Shown: positions 16,447 to 26,340 of the stretch, piece after piece
Position numbering within the stretch: position 1 is the first letter of the stretch
Layout of the letters: every line of letters begins with the position of its first letter
From: an uncultured Porphyromonadaceae bacterium
Lineage (GTDB): Bacteria; Bacteroidota; Bacteroidia; Bacteroidales; Muribaculaceae
Assembly (NCBI GenBank): GCA_900541555.1
Contig: UQKE01000018.1
Location: forward strand, 1 to 37,449
Direction of reading: 5' to 3'
DNA length: 37,449 nt
The notes under the pieces: generated by a model
The model's database searches: none
What the model was told of the DNA's origin: nothing
What the model saw: the letters and a program-made list of their open reading frames with translations, nothing else
Made by a program: the position numbers and the translations under genes

Positions 16447-16956
16447 ATGAAGATTATCGGGATATTGTCGGATACGCATGGATGCTGGGACGATCGGTTT
16501 GCTCGGCATTTCTCCGGATGCGACGAGATTTGGCATGCCGGCGATATTGGCAGCGACGATGTGGCGGAGCGTTTGGAGAAAATCGCGCCTCTTCGCGCTG
16601 TTGCGGGAAATATCGATGGAGCTGCGCTTCGTCGGCGTTTCGGCACATGGGCGGATTGGACAACCGATGGCGTCAATGTGTCGATGACTCACATAGGGGG
16701 CTATCCGGGACGATATGCAGCCGGCGTGCGGTTTAAATTGGAAACGAAACGTCCGCAAATTTTTGTTGCGGGCCACAGCCATATTCTGAAAGTGATGTAC
16801 GACAGACAATTGCAATTGCTGCATATCAATCCGGGGGCTGCCGGCGTTTATGGATGGCAGGCGGTGAGGACGTTGCTGCGGTTGACGATTGATAATGGGA
16901 TTATCAAGGATTTGGATGTCATCGAATTGGCGAAGCCGGGAATGAAAAATATTTGA
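16447..16956 (+). CDS. YfcE/MJ0936-type metallophosphodiesterase
   Basis: 169 residues, normal length for the family. The calcineurin-like metal site is complete: D9 and H11 (SDTHG), D33 (HAGDIG), N55 (VAGNID), H82 (SMTHIG) and GHSH (109-112). Homologues hydrolyse phosphodiesters with two divalent metals in the cytosol; the physiological substrate is usually unknown. A TTG start at 16429 is open in frame, but ATG 16447 gives the standard N-terminus MKIIGILSDTHG. It is monocistronic or cotranscribed with the small Cys-rich gene 60 bases on. Confidence 0.92.
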   Translation: MKIIGILSDTHGCWDDRFARHFSGCDEIWHAGDIGSDDVAERLEKIAPLRAVAGNIDGAALRRRFGTWADWTTDGVNVSMTHIGGYPGRYAAGVRFKLETKRPQIFVAGHSHILKVMYDRQLQLLHINPGAAGVYGWQAVRTLLRLTIDNGIIKDLDVIELAKPGMKNI

Positions 16957-17016
16957 GCGATTTGAACGAAAAGGACAAAAACGACGTTACCTATATAAAA
17001 CAAACCGAAAGGCTTT

Positions 17017-17325
17017 ATGAAAAAATTAGTTTTGACTTTGGCAGTGCTTTTGGGCGGACTTGGCATTGCATTCGCCGTGAGCCAACGCACGAACGATTCT
17101 GAAAACCGCAATGTGGAGGCATGTTGCAATTATGAAAATTGTTGCTGCGAAAATGCCGGTTGCTGCGAAGCGGAGGAATGCAATCCGGAAGAATGCGAAT
17201 GCGGCGATGAGGGTTGCTGCATGGCAGAGTGCCGCGACGACCGCCGTTGCTGCGGTTACGACAATTATCGCCATCACTCACGGCATCACCATCGCCATCA
17301 TCACAGGCATGGTTGCTGCCATTGA
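17017..17325 (+). CDS. Exported small Cys/His-rich protein, probable metal binder
   Basis: 102 residues. A Sec signal peptide (about 1-20, KKLVLTLAVLLGGLGIAFA) has no lipobox cysteine. The mature part is dominated by Cys pairs and triplets (17 Cys, e.g. ACC, CCC, GCC, CECG), Glu/Asp between them, and a terminal His-rich block (YRHHSRHHHRHHHRHGCCH; 10 His). I know no named family. The composition points to exported metal chelation (Cu, Zn, Ni or Cd) or a redox-active protein, by inference. Start ATG 17017 is supported by the signal peptide. A terminator follows within 30 bases. Confidence 0.75.
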   Translation: MKKLVLTLAVLLGGLGIAFAVSQRTNDSENRNVEACCNYENCCCENAGCCEAEECNPEECECGDEGCCMAECRDDRRCCGYDNYRHHSRHHHRHHHRHGCCH

Positions 17326-17352
17326 AAAAACCGGTCTGTAATAAAGAATAAG

Positions 17353-17385
17353 GCATGCTTTACGAGAAAGGAAGCATGTTTTTTT
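17353..17385 (+). terminator. Intrinsic terminator after the Cys/His-rich gene
   Basis: Stem CATGCTT (17354-17360) pairs with AAGCATG (17372-17378) around an 11-base loop and is followed directly by seven T (17379-17385). It separates the phosphodiesterase/Cys-rich unit from the TonB-dependent receptor. Confidence 0.8.
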
Positions 17386-17448
17386 ATATGTTCGAAGCAG
17401 TAAAAAATGGATTATTCCGTTTTATTGGTGTTTAAAAAAACGAGAAAG

Positions 17449-19677
17449 ATGGGAATTCGATTCATTTTGGCAACAGGAGTTATGTTGTTGCCCGTTTCTT
17501 GGTCTTTTGCACAAGGAGAACAAAGGGATTCAATTGGGGCGGAAAAAATGATCCATTTGCAAAATGTGGAAGTTGTCGGGCGACAATCGCGGTCGAATTC
17601 GGGGACGCTGGACATGGGAATGCTTCGGCTGAACAAAGACCAACTTTTCAATTTGCCGTCTATGACGGGAGAGCCGGATATTGTCAAGGCATTGGCGATG
17701 CAATCAGGTGTTTCAGAGGGAGTAGAGGGTTTTTCGGGCCTTTATGTGAGAGGTGGAAGCAATGACCAAAATTTGATTTTATTTGATGGCGTTCCGCTTT
17801 ATCAGATTAGTCATCTTGGCGGACTTTTTTCTTCTTTCAATACGGAAATCGTGCGAGACGTGACTTTTTACAAGTCATCTTTTCCTGCCAATTATGGCGG
17901 ACGACTTTCAAGCGTGGTCGATATCCGAACGAAATCGCCGGATTTTGATTCCTATCACGGCGCGGCTTCATTGGGATTGACATCGGGTATGTTTCATTTA
18001 AGCGGTCCGATCTCAAAGGGCAAAACGGCTTTCGATGTCTCTTTGCGCCGTTCGTGGCTGGATATTCTTTCCGCTCCGGCGATTGCTATTCTTAATGCAA
18101 TCAACGCATCGAATGAGTCTGATATCATTGGGCGTTATGCTTTCACAGACTTGAATGCCGCAGTGGAACATCGATTTTCCGGCACAAACCGGCTTCGTGT
18201 CAATTTTTATTGGGGAAATGATTTGTTTAAGTATGGAAGCAAAGAGAGCAATGAAGCTGATATGGAGCAAAGTGTGGATAAGTTGCGTTGGGGAAACATG
18301 TTAGTGTCGGCGAGTTGGGCTTATCGCTACAATGACCGTTGGAGCTCGCATGTTACAGCTTCGTTTGTGCGTTATAAATCAATTTACCGGCAGGAAATGC
18401 GAGAACGGCACAACTTGGATGAAGGAGCAGGCGTGGTAGAGGAATTTGCCGAACGGGAAGATCAAAATCGCATGGACGACATGTCGCTGGCGGCAGACTG
18501 GCTGTATGAAAAAGGACGCAAGTTGCAATTGCGGTTGGGGGGCTATCTGATGTATCATGATTTTTTGCCTTCCTATGTTCATTATACTTCGGTATCGGCG
18601 GAAAATAGTATCGATAAGATGCTTTCCGATTACAGCATCCATGCCGGCGAAGGTGGCGCTTATGCTGATGTGGCGTTTTCTCCTATGCCATGGTTTGGAG
18701 TTGATGCAGGGTTGAGGTTGGCGGCTATGCGTATTTATGGACATTGGGAAACATCGGTCGAGCCACGTGCCGTTGTGCGGATTGGTTTGCTCGACGGGTT
18801 AAGTTTGAAAGCCGGTTATGCAAGGATGGGACAATTTGTGCAACAGGTGAGTGACAGTTATGTGAATTTGCCCACCGACAATTGGATGCCAATGGGGCGA
18901 TTGGCAGAGCCTTTGACAAGCGATCAGCTGTCGGGCGGCATTTATTATGATTTCGACAATGGCGTGTCGCTTTCAGCCGAAGGATATTATAAATGGTTGG
19001 ATGGCATTGCTGAAGTTACGGAAGATTATTCGTATGGATACGACAAAATGCAAAACATCCTTTATGGCGAAGGCAAAGCCTATGGCGTAGACTTGTCGGC
19101 GGCAGGCAATTTCGGACGATTGTCGGGAAGCGTGAGCTACGGGCTTTTGTGGTCGAATCGGCGAGTTGATGGCATTAATGGAGGGAAGTGGTATCCATCT
19201 AAATTCGACAACCGGCACAAGGTGAACATAGTTGCAAATTATAAATTGACAAACCGGATCGAACTGAACGTTTCATGGATATTTGCGACAGGGAATCGCA
19301 TGACTGTGCCGTTGCTAATGTATCAAGGATTCCAAGATACCGGCATTCCTGACGACATCGCACCGAATGAGATGCTTGGCTATGAGAATCTCGGCTTGAA
19401 GTATTTCGCGGAGCGCAACAATGTGCGATTGCCGGCATATCATCGGCTCGACATAGGAGCATCATTTGCGCGAGCTTTGAAGAATGGGCGAAAAGGCGTG
19501 TGGCGTGTCGGGCTTTACAATGCGTATTGCCACATGAACGCCATGGTGGTGAAGCGGAAAGAAATGGTAGAAGGTGGATTCATCGATTATGGTTCGTCTC
19601 GTCCATGGAATGTGACTTATGAGACATTCTCGATGTTTCCGATCGTACCGAATGTATCGTATACTTTATATTTTTAA
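17449..19677 (+). CDS. TonB-dependent outer-membrane receptor
   Basis: 742 residues from ATG 17449, giving signal peptide MGIRFILATGVMLLPVSWSFA before QGE; an ATG at 17407 adds 14 residues. A plug domain (about 50-150) is recognisable by SGVSEGVEGFSGLYVRGGSN, LILFDGVPLYQISHLGGLFS and SSFPANYGGRLSSVVDIRT. A beta-barrel of about 590 residues ends in the aromatic VSYTLYF typical of outer-membrane porins. It lacks the carboxypeptidase-D-like N-terminal domain of SusC proteins. The DUF4249-type lipoprotein encoded just downstream is the usual partner in Bacteroidetes. The substrate is unknown. Confidence 0.92.
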   Translation: MGIRFILATGVMLLPVSWSFAQGEQRDSIGAEKMIHLQNVEVVGRQSRSNSGTLDMGMLRLNKDQLFNLPSMTGEPDIVKALAMQSGVSEGVEGFSGLYVRGGSNDQNLILFDGVPLYQISHLGGLFSSFNTEIVRDVTFYKSSFPANYGGRLSSVVDIRTKSPDFDSYHGAASLGLTSGMFHLSGPISKGKTAFDVSLRRSWLDILSAPAIAILNAINASNESDIIGRYAFTDLNAAVEHRFSGTNRLRVNFYWGNDLFKYGSKESNEADMEQSVDKLRWGNMLVSASWAYRYNDRWSSHVTASFVRYKSIYRQEMRERHNLDEGAGVVEEFAEREDQNRMDDMSLAADWLYEKGRKLQLRLGGYLMYHDFLPSYVHYTSVSAENSIDKMLSDYSIHAGEGGAYADVAFSPMPWFGVDAGLRLAAMRIYGHWETSVEPRAVVRIGLLDGLSLKAGYARMGQFVQQVSDSYVNLPTDNWMPMGRLAEPLTSDQLSGGIYYDFDNGVSLSAEGYYKWLDGIAEVTEDYSYGYDKMQNILYGEGKAYGVDLSAAGNFGRLSGSVSYGLLWSNRRVDGINGGKWYPSKFDNRHKVNIVANYKLTNRIELNVSWIFATGNRMTVPLLMYQGFQDTGIPDDIAPNEMLGYENLGLKYFAERNNVRLPAYHRLDIGASFARALKNGRKGVWRVGLYNAYCHMNAMVVKRKEMVEGGFIDYGSSRPWNVTYETFSMFPIVPNVSYTLYF

Positions 19678-19712
19678 ATAGGAAAGAAAAAATGGAGCTT
19701 GGGTTTGATAAT

Positions 19713-20687
19713 ATGCGCAAAGCGATATGCGCGGTTGCTTTTATGCCGCTGTTTGCTTCTTGCTATTCTGATATTAATTTTGAAAGTCAAATGCCGGACA
19801 CATTGCCTGTCATTAACGCTGTTGCCACTCCCGATACGGTCGTAATGGCAAGCGTGAGCCGAACGTATGATGCTTCCGAGGAATTAACGGGCGTTCAACT
19901 TCGCGATGCCGCTGTTTCGCTTTTTGTGAATGGCAAATTGCATGGTCAAATGATTCCGAAGATTTTCGATGTCGACATTCCCGTAGGAAGCACAGGCACA
20001 TCGGATGAGTTGCGTAAAAACAAGGTCGTTTATGTGTCGGATTATGTGCCTTCCCCACATGATCGTATTGCCATTGAGGCTCATACGGATTACGGAAATG
20101 CTCGTGTTGAGGATATTGTGCCGGAAGCTGTGGCAATTGATGATGCAAAAGTGGAATACACTGCTATTTCGACCGATTGGGGATCGGTAGAATATCATAT
20201 TGATTATAAAATTCGGTTTCAGGACAATCCGGTACAAAAAAATTACTATTTCTTAACCGTCGGGGCTGTCGATGATTGGGATGTAGGGATGGTGTTTATT
20301 GATTATGTGGATCCTGTTTTTGAAATGCAAAATCAAGATATGGCAGAAACAATAGCCGGCGATGGAGCTCTTGAAAATTCATGGGGCATGACTTTCGACG
20401 ACACTTTGATCAATGGGATGGATTACGAGATGACGGTGAAAGAGGAAGTGCAGTTTCTCACAGAAGGGGTGTCCGTGTTGAGGGAGATTAGGCTTTATTC
20501 GGTGTCGGAGGATTATTATAAGTATTTGCGAAGCGTTTTGAAGGACAAAAGCAGGGAGGATTCTGCATTGGGCGATTTGGGCTTTTACGAGCCGGTCGAG
20601 ATATTTTCCAATGTGAAAGGCGGGGTCGGCATTTTGGGTGCGCAATGCTGTGCACGCCGTTTGGTGGAGATATGCAGGCAAGAATAG
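19713..20687 (+). CDS. DUF4249-type lipoprotein partner of the TonB-dependent receptor
   Basis: 324 residues from ATG 19713 (MRKAICAVAFMPLFASC), with lipobox Cys at residue 17. An ATG at 19692 has the better purine-rich upstream (AGGAAAGAAAAA) but would put acidic residues before the signal peptide. The mature N-terminus (PDTLPVINAVATPDTVVMASVSRTYDA) and the later beta-rich body follow the DUF4249 pattern. Members sit beside TonB receptors and presumably act on the cell surface as substrate-binding or barrel-covering lipoproteins. The gene ends 4 bases from the convergent ispF gene; no terminator is visible between them. Confidence 0.78.
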   Translation: MRKAICAVAFMPLFASCYSDINFESQMPDTLPVINAVATPDTVVMASVSRTYDASEELTGVQLRDAAVSLFVNGKLHGQMIPKIFDVDIPVGSTGTSDELRKNKVVYVSDYVPSPHDRIAIEAHTDYGNARVEDIVPEAVAIDDAKVEYTAISTDWGSVEYHIDYKIRFQDNPVQKNYYFLTVGAVDDWDVGMVFIDYVDPVFEMQNQDMAETIAGDGALENSWGMTFDDTLINGMDYEMTVKEEVQFLTEGVSVLREIRLYSVSEDYYKYLRSVLKDKSREDSALGDLGFYEPVEIFSNVKGGVGILGAQCCARRLVEICRQE

Positions 20688-20691
20688 AAAG

Positions 20692-21177
20692 TTATTGTTT
20701 TGCGATCAACACTACGGCATAGGCCGCGATACCTTCTCGGCGGCCGGTGAATCCGAGTTGCTCGGTGGTAGTCGCTTTGATGGAAATGTCGTCGGGAGCA
20801 CATGAGAGGCATTCGGCGAGCGTCGCTTGCATTTCCGGAATGTGCGGATTGAGTTTGGGCGCTTCGGCGCAAATGGTGATGTCGGCGTTCCCGAATGTGT
20901 ATCCCTTTTGATCGAGCAAGTTGGCCACTTCCCTGAGCAGCTTTTTGCTGTCGATGCCTTTGTAGCGCGGGTCGGTGTCGGGAAAATGGTAGCCGATGTC
21001 GCGCAGGGCAGCCGCTCCAAGCAAGGCATCGCAAAGGGCATGGATTGCCACGTCGGCATCGCTGTGTCCATCGAGTCCTTTCTCGTGGGGAATGCGTATG
21101 CCGCCAAGCCACAGCTCGCGTCCTTCGACAAGGCGATGGACGTCGAATCCGAAACCGGTGCGAATGTTTAAGCTCAT
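20692..21177 (-). CDS. ispF: 2-C-methyl-D-erythritol 2,4-cyclodiphosphate synthase
   Basis: 161 residues, full length. It cyclises CDP-methylerythritol 2-phosphate in the non-mevalonate isoprenoid pathway. Metal ligands DVH (FGFDVHRL) and the later His in [19 protein letters not shown] are present, as is the signature [20 protein letters not shown] near the C-terminus. It is the last gene of the rex-FAH-porU2-porV-ispF unit, 4 bases after porV. The porU-porV-ispF order also occurs in Porphyromonas. Confidence 0.97.
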   Translation of the reverse strand: MSLNIRTGFGFDVHRLVEGRELWLGGIRIPHEKGLDGHSDADVAIHALCDALLGAAALRDIGYHFPDTDPRYKGIDSKKLLREVANLLDQKGYTFGNADITICAEAPKLNPHIPEMQATLAECLSCAPDDISIKATTTEQLGFTGRREGIAAYAVVLIAKQ

Positions 21178-21181
21178 GTTG

Positions 21182-22381
21182 TTATCGTCCTAACAAACTT
21201 TTTAATCCGTCCATGTCGAACGTGAGCGAGAAGCGCAACGTTTGGTCGAGCGGGCTGCTTTGCGCTGTCGCGATCATATAGGAAGCGTCGAGTTGGACCA
21301 CGTTGAGGGAAAAGCCTGCTCCAAAAGCGAAATATTGGCGGTTTCCTTTGTCGGGATTCTCATAGAAATAACCGGCGCGAACGAAAAATTGCTGATTGTA
21401 GTTGTATTCTGCGCCAACCGAGAAATTGATTTCTTTCAATTCTTCTTTGAAACCGCCCGGCGCGTCGCTGAACGATTTGAAGATGCCGGAAATGGAGGAG
21501 GTGTTGCGCCATTCGTCGAGCGCGTTTTCATATCCTTCGCTGTCGAATGTCCCGTCGTTGGCCGTATAGTCGGATTCGCGAGGGCGAGTAGGCACGAGGA
21601 GTTTGTTCACGTCGAATGAAAGCGCGAGGTTGTTGTATTGTGCCAATGGGAATGTAAACGTGGTCCCCAAGCGGAAGTTTGTCGGCAAGAATGCAGGATC
21701 GTTGCCGTCGTTGTAGGAAACTTTTGAACCGATGTTGGAAATGTTGAAACCCCACGACCATTGGCATTCGTTGCGTCCGATAATCGGATAGGTGGTCAAA
21801 AAGCCGGAAATGTCGGCGGCAAATGCCGATGCGCCGGTTTGCTGTTCGGCCGAATAAGCGTCGCTGAAAGCGAGGTCGGAATAGATGTAGCGGAGCGCTA
21901 CGCCCATGGAGAAACTTTCCGACAATTTGCGCGAATAGCCCACGTCGAAGGCAAGTTCGTAGGGGTTGACAGAATTGACAGCTACTCCGGAATCATCGGT
22001 CATGTCGATTTCGCCAAGCGAGAAATATCTGAGCGAGGCGCTGACGGCTTGATTGTCGCTTCCTCCAATTTTCCAATATCCGGAAAGGTTTGCCAAATAG
22101 ATGTCGTTGACCAATTTGCGAAGCCATGGCGTGTACGACAAGCTGATAGCGGCCGTGCTATAAGCAAAAGCGTATTTTGAGGGATTCCAAAATTGCGAAT
22201 AGGCATCCGGTTCGGTGGCTGCCCCTAAATCGCCCATGGCAGCGCCGCGCGCGTCCGGAGCGATATTGAGGGATGTGACGCCGGTTTGAATCGGGTTGAA
22301 TTGGTTTTTCCCATCTTCTGCAATTGCCGGAATCGAAATTGCGATGGCAAGGATGGCTGCAATATACGGTTTTATTTTCAT
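21182..22381 (-). CDS. porV: T9SS outer-membrane protein PorV (LptO)
   Basis: 399 residues. A signal peptide (about 1-21, ending SIPAIA) precedes a FadL-like beta-barrel whose early segment [20 protein letters not shown] and [15 protein letters not shown] are typical of PorV. PorV receives T9SS cargo and shuttles it to the PorU sortase on the surface. The C-terminus ends in barrel strands ([16 protein letters not shown]). It lies 49 bases after the PorU-2 gene and 4 before ispF. Confidence 0.93.
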   Translation of the reverse strand: MKIKPYIAAILAIAISIPAIAEDGKNQFNPIQTGVTSLNIAPDARGAAMGDLGAATEPDAYSQFWNPSKYAFAYSTAAISLSYTPWLRKLVNDIYLANLSGYWKIGGSDNQAVSASLRYFSLGEIDMTDDSGVAVNSVNPYELAFDVGYSRKLSESFSMGVALRYIYSDLAFSDAYSAEQQTGASAFAADISGFLTTYPIIGRNECQWSWGFNISNIGSKVSYNDGNDPAFLPTNFRLGTTFTFPLAQYNNLALSFDVNKLLVPTRPRESDYTANDGTFDSEGYENALDEWRNTSSISGIFKSFSDAPGGFKEELKEINFSVGAEYNYNQQFFVRAGYFYENPDKGNRQYFAFGAGFSLNVVQLDASYMIATAQSSPLDQTLRFSLTFDMDGLKSLLGR

Positions 22382-22430
22382 TCGTGTTTTCTTTGTCTAG
22401 TTTACATGTAATAACTCTGAAAACCGTTTT

Positions 22431-25400
22431 TTATTGCTCTGTCACGACTATTTTTTTGATGTTTGTGCCAACTCCGTCGACGATTCCATAAAGGTTGTAG
22501 ACGCCGGCCGGAAGCCGGAAGCCGTCGTTGTTTTTGCCATCCCATTCAAATGGGATTGATGCGGCGTTTTCTCTGAAAAGGATATTTCCGGAGTCGTCGG
22601 TTACCCGAATTTCGGCATTTTCATAAATGAGCTCTCCATTTTCCGATTTGACGACGATGGTGGCCATGTCGCGAATGGCTGCTTCTTCCATGTCGATGGT
22701 GTAGCCGTTGCCGGCTTCGATGAAGAAAGAAATGGTTCGTTCGGCAGCATTTCCGGCCAAATCGGTTGCTACCAACCGAGCTGTGTGCCGTCCTTGCGGC
22801 AAGTCGTAAAGAGGGATGATCACTTGCCATTTCCCGTCGTTCAGGGTGAACGACGAGGGCGAGTATGCCGTTTCTCCGTCGAGCGACAAATAGACAGATG
22901 TGGAAATCGTTTCAGTTGCTATGTTCAACGCGCGATTGTCGGACACTTCCGCATACACTTTGCAATCTTGACCGAGGATGTCGCCGTCGATGAAATCAGA
23001 GGTGTTCAGGTACATGGAATTGATTGTCGGCGTAATGTCGTCGGGGTCGGTGTCTTCGGATACGGAAGAGACGGCGAGCGCTTCGCATTTCCCGGATACG
23101 ATGGTGCGCTTGTCGTCGGACACGGCGACGATCCGCAAGGGCTTGATTCCACCGTCGAGGCGCGTTTGTCCCGGAATGGTGAGTTTTGCAGTAAATTCCC
23201 CGTTGACGATTTCAGCGCCGGATTGCGCCAGTATTTCTCCACGGTCGGTCAAATGCTCGGTGCCGCTATAATTAATGGTCAAATAGTCTTTCTCCGAATC
23301 GAAAAGCGCGATGGATGCGTAGCCGTTGAATTCAGCGTCGATGCCTTCTATGGAGGAGACATGCCCTTTTAAGGTGATTTCGTCGCCCAAGCCGGCATTT
23401 ATTGTTTCGCCGTCAGTGGCGATTCCGTTGATTTCTGTCAATTCGACATCGTTTTGGGGCAATCGGACACGCATGGCAGGATCGCCGAGCAAGTGGTATT
23501 TCAGACGGTTCTTGGTATTGTCGTTGCAATAGTTTTTGGCATTGGCCAGAATTCTTCCGATTGTCATTTCTCCTCCATAGGTGGATGCAGCCCGTCCCAA
23601 ATATTTGCCGAAGGCATCGGAAAGTTTTCCGTTGAGGGTCGTGTATGCCTGTCGTGTTGCCGAGATTGCAGCGATGATGCCTCCGTGGTTGTTGAGCATC
23701 AAGCGGTCGATGAATGTGACTTGTCCGATGTCGTATCGGCCGACGTCGCACGAAGAAAAATACATGATGGGCGGAATGGCATATTTGGTCTTGCTCGCTT
23801 TTTCGGCATCCATCAGGACTGTGGATTTCGACATGTTCTGTATGCTTGAATGCCCGACGAAAAGCACGAAATTTTGTCCTGCATCCAAATGGTTTACGAA
23901 TTGGTGCCTTGTGTCCATTGCCTCATCGTATGCAGCCATGTAGATTTTGCTGATGTTCATGTCGTAATTTCCGTTTTTCTCGAATTCGTCGACGAATGTT
24001 TCGCACTGATGCGCGTGGATGTCGTCGTCGCCATTTTCGCCAATGAGCAGCAGGTTGTTTCGCCAAACGGAGCTTTCGTTGTCGATGTTTTCCATGTAGT
24101 CGAGCAGTTTGTCGACATATTCTTTCATTTCGGATTCGACGACAAATTGAATGCGGCCGATCGCGATGTTCACAATGGGCAATTCAATTGAATTGTTTGT
24201 TTCGGAGAAAACCCCGAAAAAATCGTCGGAAGAATAGGAATTGACATCGTGCGAACTTTCGTCGCTTTGCCAAGTGAGCAATTTGTCGGATTTGTCTTGA
24301 TTGAAAATTTGCCTGTTGTCGTATGTGCCTCCACCAAAAAGCAGCAAATAACGGAATTTCTTTGAGTCGCGCTGGTAGTACATTTTGGCGATGCGGCGGT
24401 AGGCCATGGCGTCGGGCGTGCCGGACGAAAATTCATTGAAAATTTTGTTGTGGTCGACTACTGCCACGTCCATGTCGTCGTGCGTGCGGTGGTAATCGGC
24501 AATTCGTTCGGCTTGTCGGGCCAAGTTGGCAGTGGTTATGATCAGCATGTCGGGCGTAGCCGAGGCATGGAGATTTTGGTTTTCGACAATCTCGGCAAAT
24601 TCCGGTTCGAATTGTTTTTTTGAAGTGTCGAAATAGACAAGCTCAACCCATTCTCGGGATATTTCCGGATAAAAAATGCCATGTCCGGAGTCGTCGATGG
24701 ATATTGAATATTCGGCGATGGGATATGCCACATCAGGATAAGCGTTGCTGTCGTCGACTATCCATGCGTGGGTTGTCGGCGTGGCGTTGGCAATGCGGAT
24801 GCCTTCGTCGCCCGTTGGCAAGTTGTAGAATCGCCGGGCTTGCGCGGAATCGGCCGGAATGGCGTTGACGGCGGGATAGCCTACCGTGAGATAGTCGATT
24901 CTTCCAACCGACACGTTGCCGGGCGAAGTCGTTAATTTTACGGAAACCGTATTTTTGCTTTTGTCGGCAGCAACAGCTCCGGAAATGTCGAACACATCGT
25001 AGACAGCGTGAGAATCGCTTTCGTTTTGCGAGAAAATGTTTGTGTCGTTGTAGGTTATTTCGTTGTTATCGACAGTGATGGCGACTGTTTGGTCGGTGCT
25101 CGATTTGATGCCGGTAGAGGCATACACGGTGAACTGCCCGTCGGCAAGCTGCGGCAGAGGGATGGTGAACGATATGTTGCCTGTGGAAGAAAAATTCTCG
25201 CCAAGGAATTGTTTTCCCGAACGTGCGAGATTTGTGAGCTCGGCTTCGTGTGTCCAAAAATCGATGCCGGAATCGAGCCATTGCGAGGCGTCGGCGGCCT
25301 CATTCGTTTGGGTCGGCACTTCTGCAAGCTCGATTGCTTCATTGTCGGTCAGAAAATAATAACTGTCGTTGGAGTATGTATTGCGTTTGAGTTGGTTGTA

Positions 25401-25748
25401 GAAATTTCCGTCGCTCGAAGATATGTTCTCTTGGCTGAGGCTGCGTGCGTAGAAATAGATGGTATTGTCTTCGTGAAGAGCCGGCACTTGTGGCAGATCG
25501 TCGGTGAAAGGATCTGTAAATCCTTCTGTTGCTGCTATTCCTCCCATGCCGAACACTTTCACTCGTGAAGGGTCTGTGAAGCCGAATTCTTGCAAGCGCT
25601 CGTAGGGGATTTCATATACGCCGGATCGGCCGACTTTGATTTTGACCCATTTTCCCGTCGAAAGGACAGACGATTCTTTGAAGTCGACTTTGGCATGCAT
25701 GTAGGAGGTCGAAAGCAATGCCAGAAGTAAAAAAAGTATTTTTTTCAT
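22431..25748 (-). CDS. PorU-like C25 protease, second copy (PorU-2)
   Basis: 1105 residues. Signal peptide (about 1-18), N-terminal beta domain opening SSVLSTGKWVKIKVGRSGVY, a gingipain-type C25 peptidase domain (about 395-760), Ig-like modules, and a C-terminal FlgD-like/T9SS sorting-like domain (IPFEWDGKNNDGFRLPAGVY). The catalytic dyad appears to be H633 (VGHSS rather than the usual GHG) and C667 (YFSSCDVGRYD). The 34-residue interval is identical to PorU-1, but the surrounding residues differ. Its position beside porV is the canonical porU place, while the more typical catalytic centre belongs to PorU-1. Either it is the main sortase or a specialised paralogue. Confidence 0.85.
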   Translation of the reverse strand: MKKILFLLLALLSTSYMHAKVDFKESSVLSTGKWVKIKVGRSGVYEIPYERLQEFGFTDPSRVKVFGMGGIAATEGFTDPFTDDLPQVPALHEDNTIYFYARSLSQENISSSDGNFYNQLKRNTYSNDSYYFLTDNEAIELAEVPTQTNEAADASQWLDSGIDFWTHEAELTNLARSGKQFLGENFSSTGNISFTIPLPQLADGQFTVYASTGIKSSTDQTVAITVDNNEITYNDTNIFSQNESDSHAVYDVFDISGAVAADKSKNTVSVKLTTSPGNVSVGRIDYLTVGYPAVNAIPADSAQARRFYNLPTGDEGIRIANATPTTHAWIVDDSNAYPDVAYPIAEYSISIDDSGHGIFYPEISREWVELVYFDTSKKQFEPEFAEIVENQNLHASATPDMLIITTANLARQAERIADYHRTHDDMDVAVVDHNKIFNEFSSGTPDAMAYRRIAKMYYQRDSKKFRYLLLFGGGTYDNRQIFNQDKSDKLLTWQSDESSHDVNSYSSDDFFGVFSETNNSIELPIVNIAIGRIQFVVESEMKEYVDKLLDYMENIDNESSVWRNNLLLIGENGDDDIHAHQCETFVDEFEKNGNYDMNISKIYMAAYDEAMDTRHQFVNHLDAGQNFVLFVGHSSIQNMSKSTVLMDAEKASKTKYAIPPIMYFSSCDVGRYDIGQVTFIDRLMLNNHGGIIAAISATRQAYTTLNGKLSDAFGKYLGRAASTYGGEMTIGRILANAKNYCNDNTKNRLKYHLLGDPAMRVRLPQNDVELTEINGIATDGETINAGLGDEITLKGHVSSIEGIDAEFNGYASIALFDSEKDYLTINYSGTEHLTDRGEILAQSGAEIVNGEFTAKLTIPGQTRLDGGIKPLRIVAVSDDKRTIVSGKCEALAVSSVSEDTDPDDITPTINSMYLNTSDFIDGDILGQDCKVYAEVSDNRALNIATETISTSVYLSLDGETAYSPSSFTLNDGKWQVIIPLYDLPQGRHTARLVATDLAGNAAERTISFFIEAGNGYTIDMEEAAIRDMATIVVKSENGELIYENAEIRVTDDSGNILFRENAASIPFEWDGKNNDGFRLPAGVYNLYGIVDGVGTNIKKIVVTEQ

Positions 25749-25764
25749 CGGGCGATGAGGAGTT

Positions 25765-26340
25765 TTATTTGATTTTGATATTTAATGATTCGTAATTTCC
25801 CAATTTGACTGCAATATGGTCGTCGAGCGACAATTTGTGGAAGTCGCCGCGTTCGATGAGCAAGCAATCGCCCATTTTCAGTGTGAAAAATTGACTGACG
25901 TAGGCGATCATCGTGTCGAAATCTGGGATTTTCGGCGATGAAACTTGTTCGATTTTTATTCCGTTTGTTGAGAATGTCACCGGCAGTTCGTTTTCCAAAA
26001 GGTCTTTGTTTTCCTTGCAGAAAGAGCCTACGATGACAGCTCCGTCGAATGCTGTGGCAAGCGCCCACGGCGCGTGAGCGGCTTTTAATTTTTCCAATAA
26101 GTCGGATGCTTCGATTGTGAGGCAAATGCCGGCTTCTTCGTAGTATCGGGATGCAAATTTTGCCGCGATGTTTTTGCCAAGGCGGCAAATGCGAATGCCG
26201 ACGGCTGCCCTGCATCTGAATGACTCGGAGAAGTCGGGGAGAAAGAAAGGTTTTCCTGTTTTTTGAATGGCAGATTCCGGAATCACGTCGATTGCCGGTT
26301 CCGTCATGCCTGAAATTTCCCTAAGCCTGATAATTTTCAC
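25765..26340 (-). CDS. Fumarylacetoacetate-hydrolase-family (FAH) protein
   Basis: 191 residues with a GTG start that overlaps the rex stop by 4 bases (GTGA). Segments VGIRICRLGKNIAAKFASRY, APWALATAFDGAVIVGSF and FTLKMGDCLLI are typical of the short Bacteroidetes FAH-like proteins related to 2-keto-4-pentenoate hydratases and acylpyruvases. It is cytosolic. The usual ExE metal-binding pair is not obvious, and Cys and Ile stand at places often acidic or Gly in relatives, so activity is uncertain. It is translationally coupled to rex. Confidence 0.75.
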   Translation of the reverse strand: MKIIRLREISGMTEPAIDVIPESAIQKTGKPFFLPDFSESFRCRAAVGIRICRLGKNIAAKFASRYYEEAGICLTIEASDLLEKLKAAHAPWALATAFDGAVIVGSFCKENKDLLENELPVTFSTNGIKIEQVSSPKIPDFDTMIAYVSQFFTLKMGDCLLIERGDFHKLSLDDHIAVKLGNYESLNIKIK

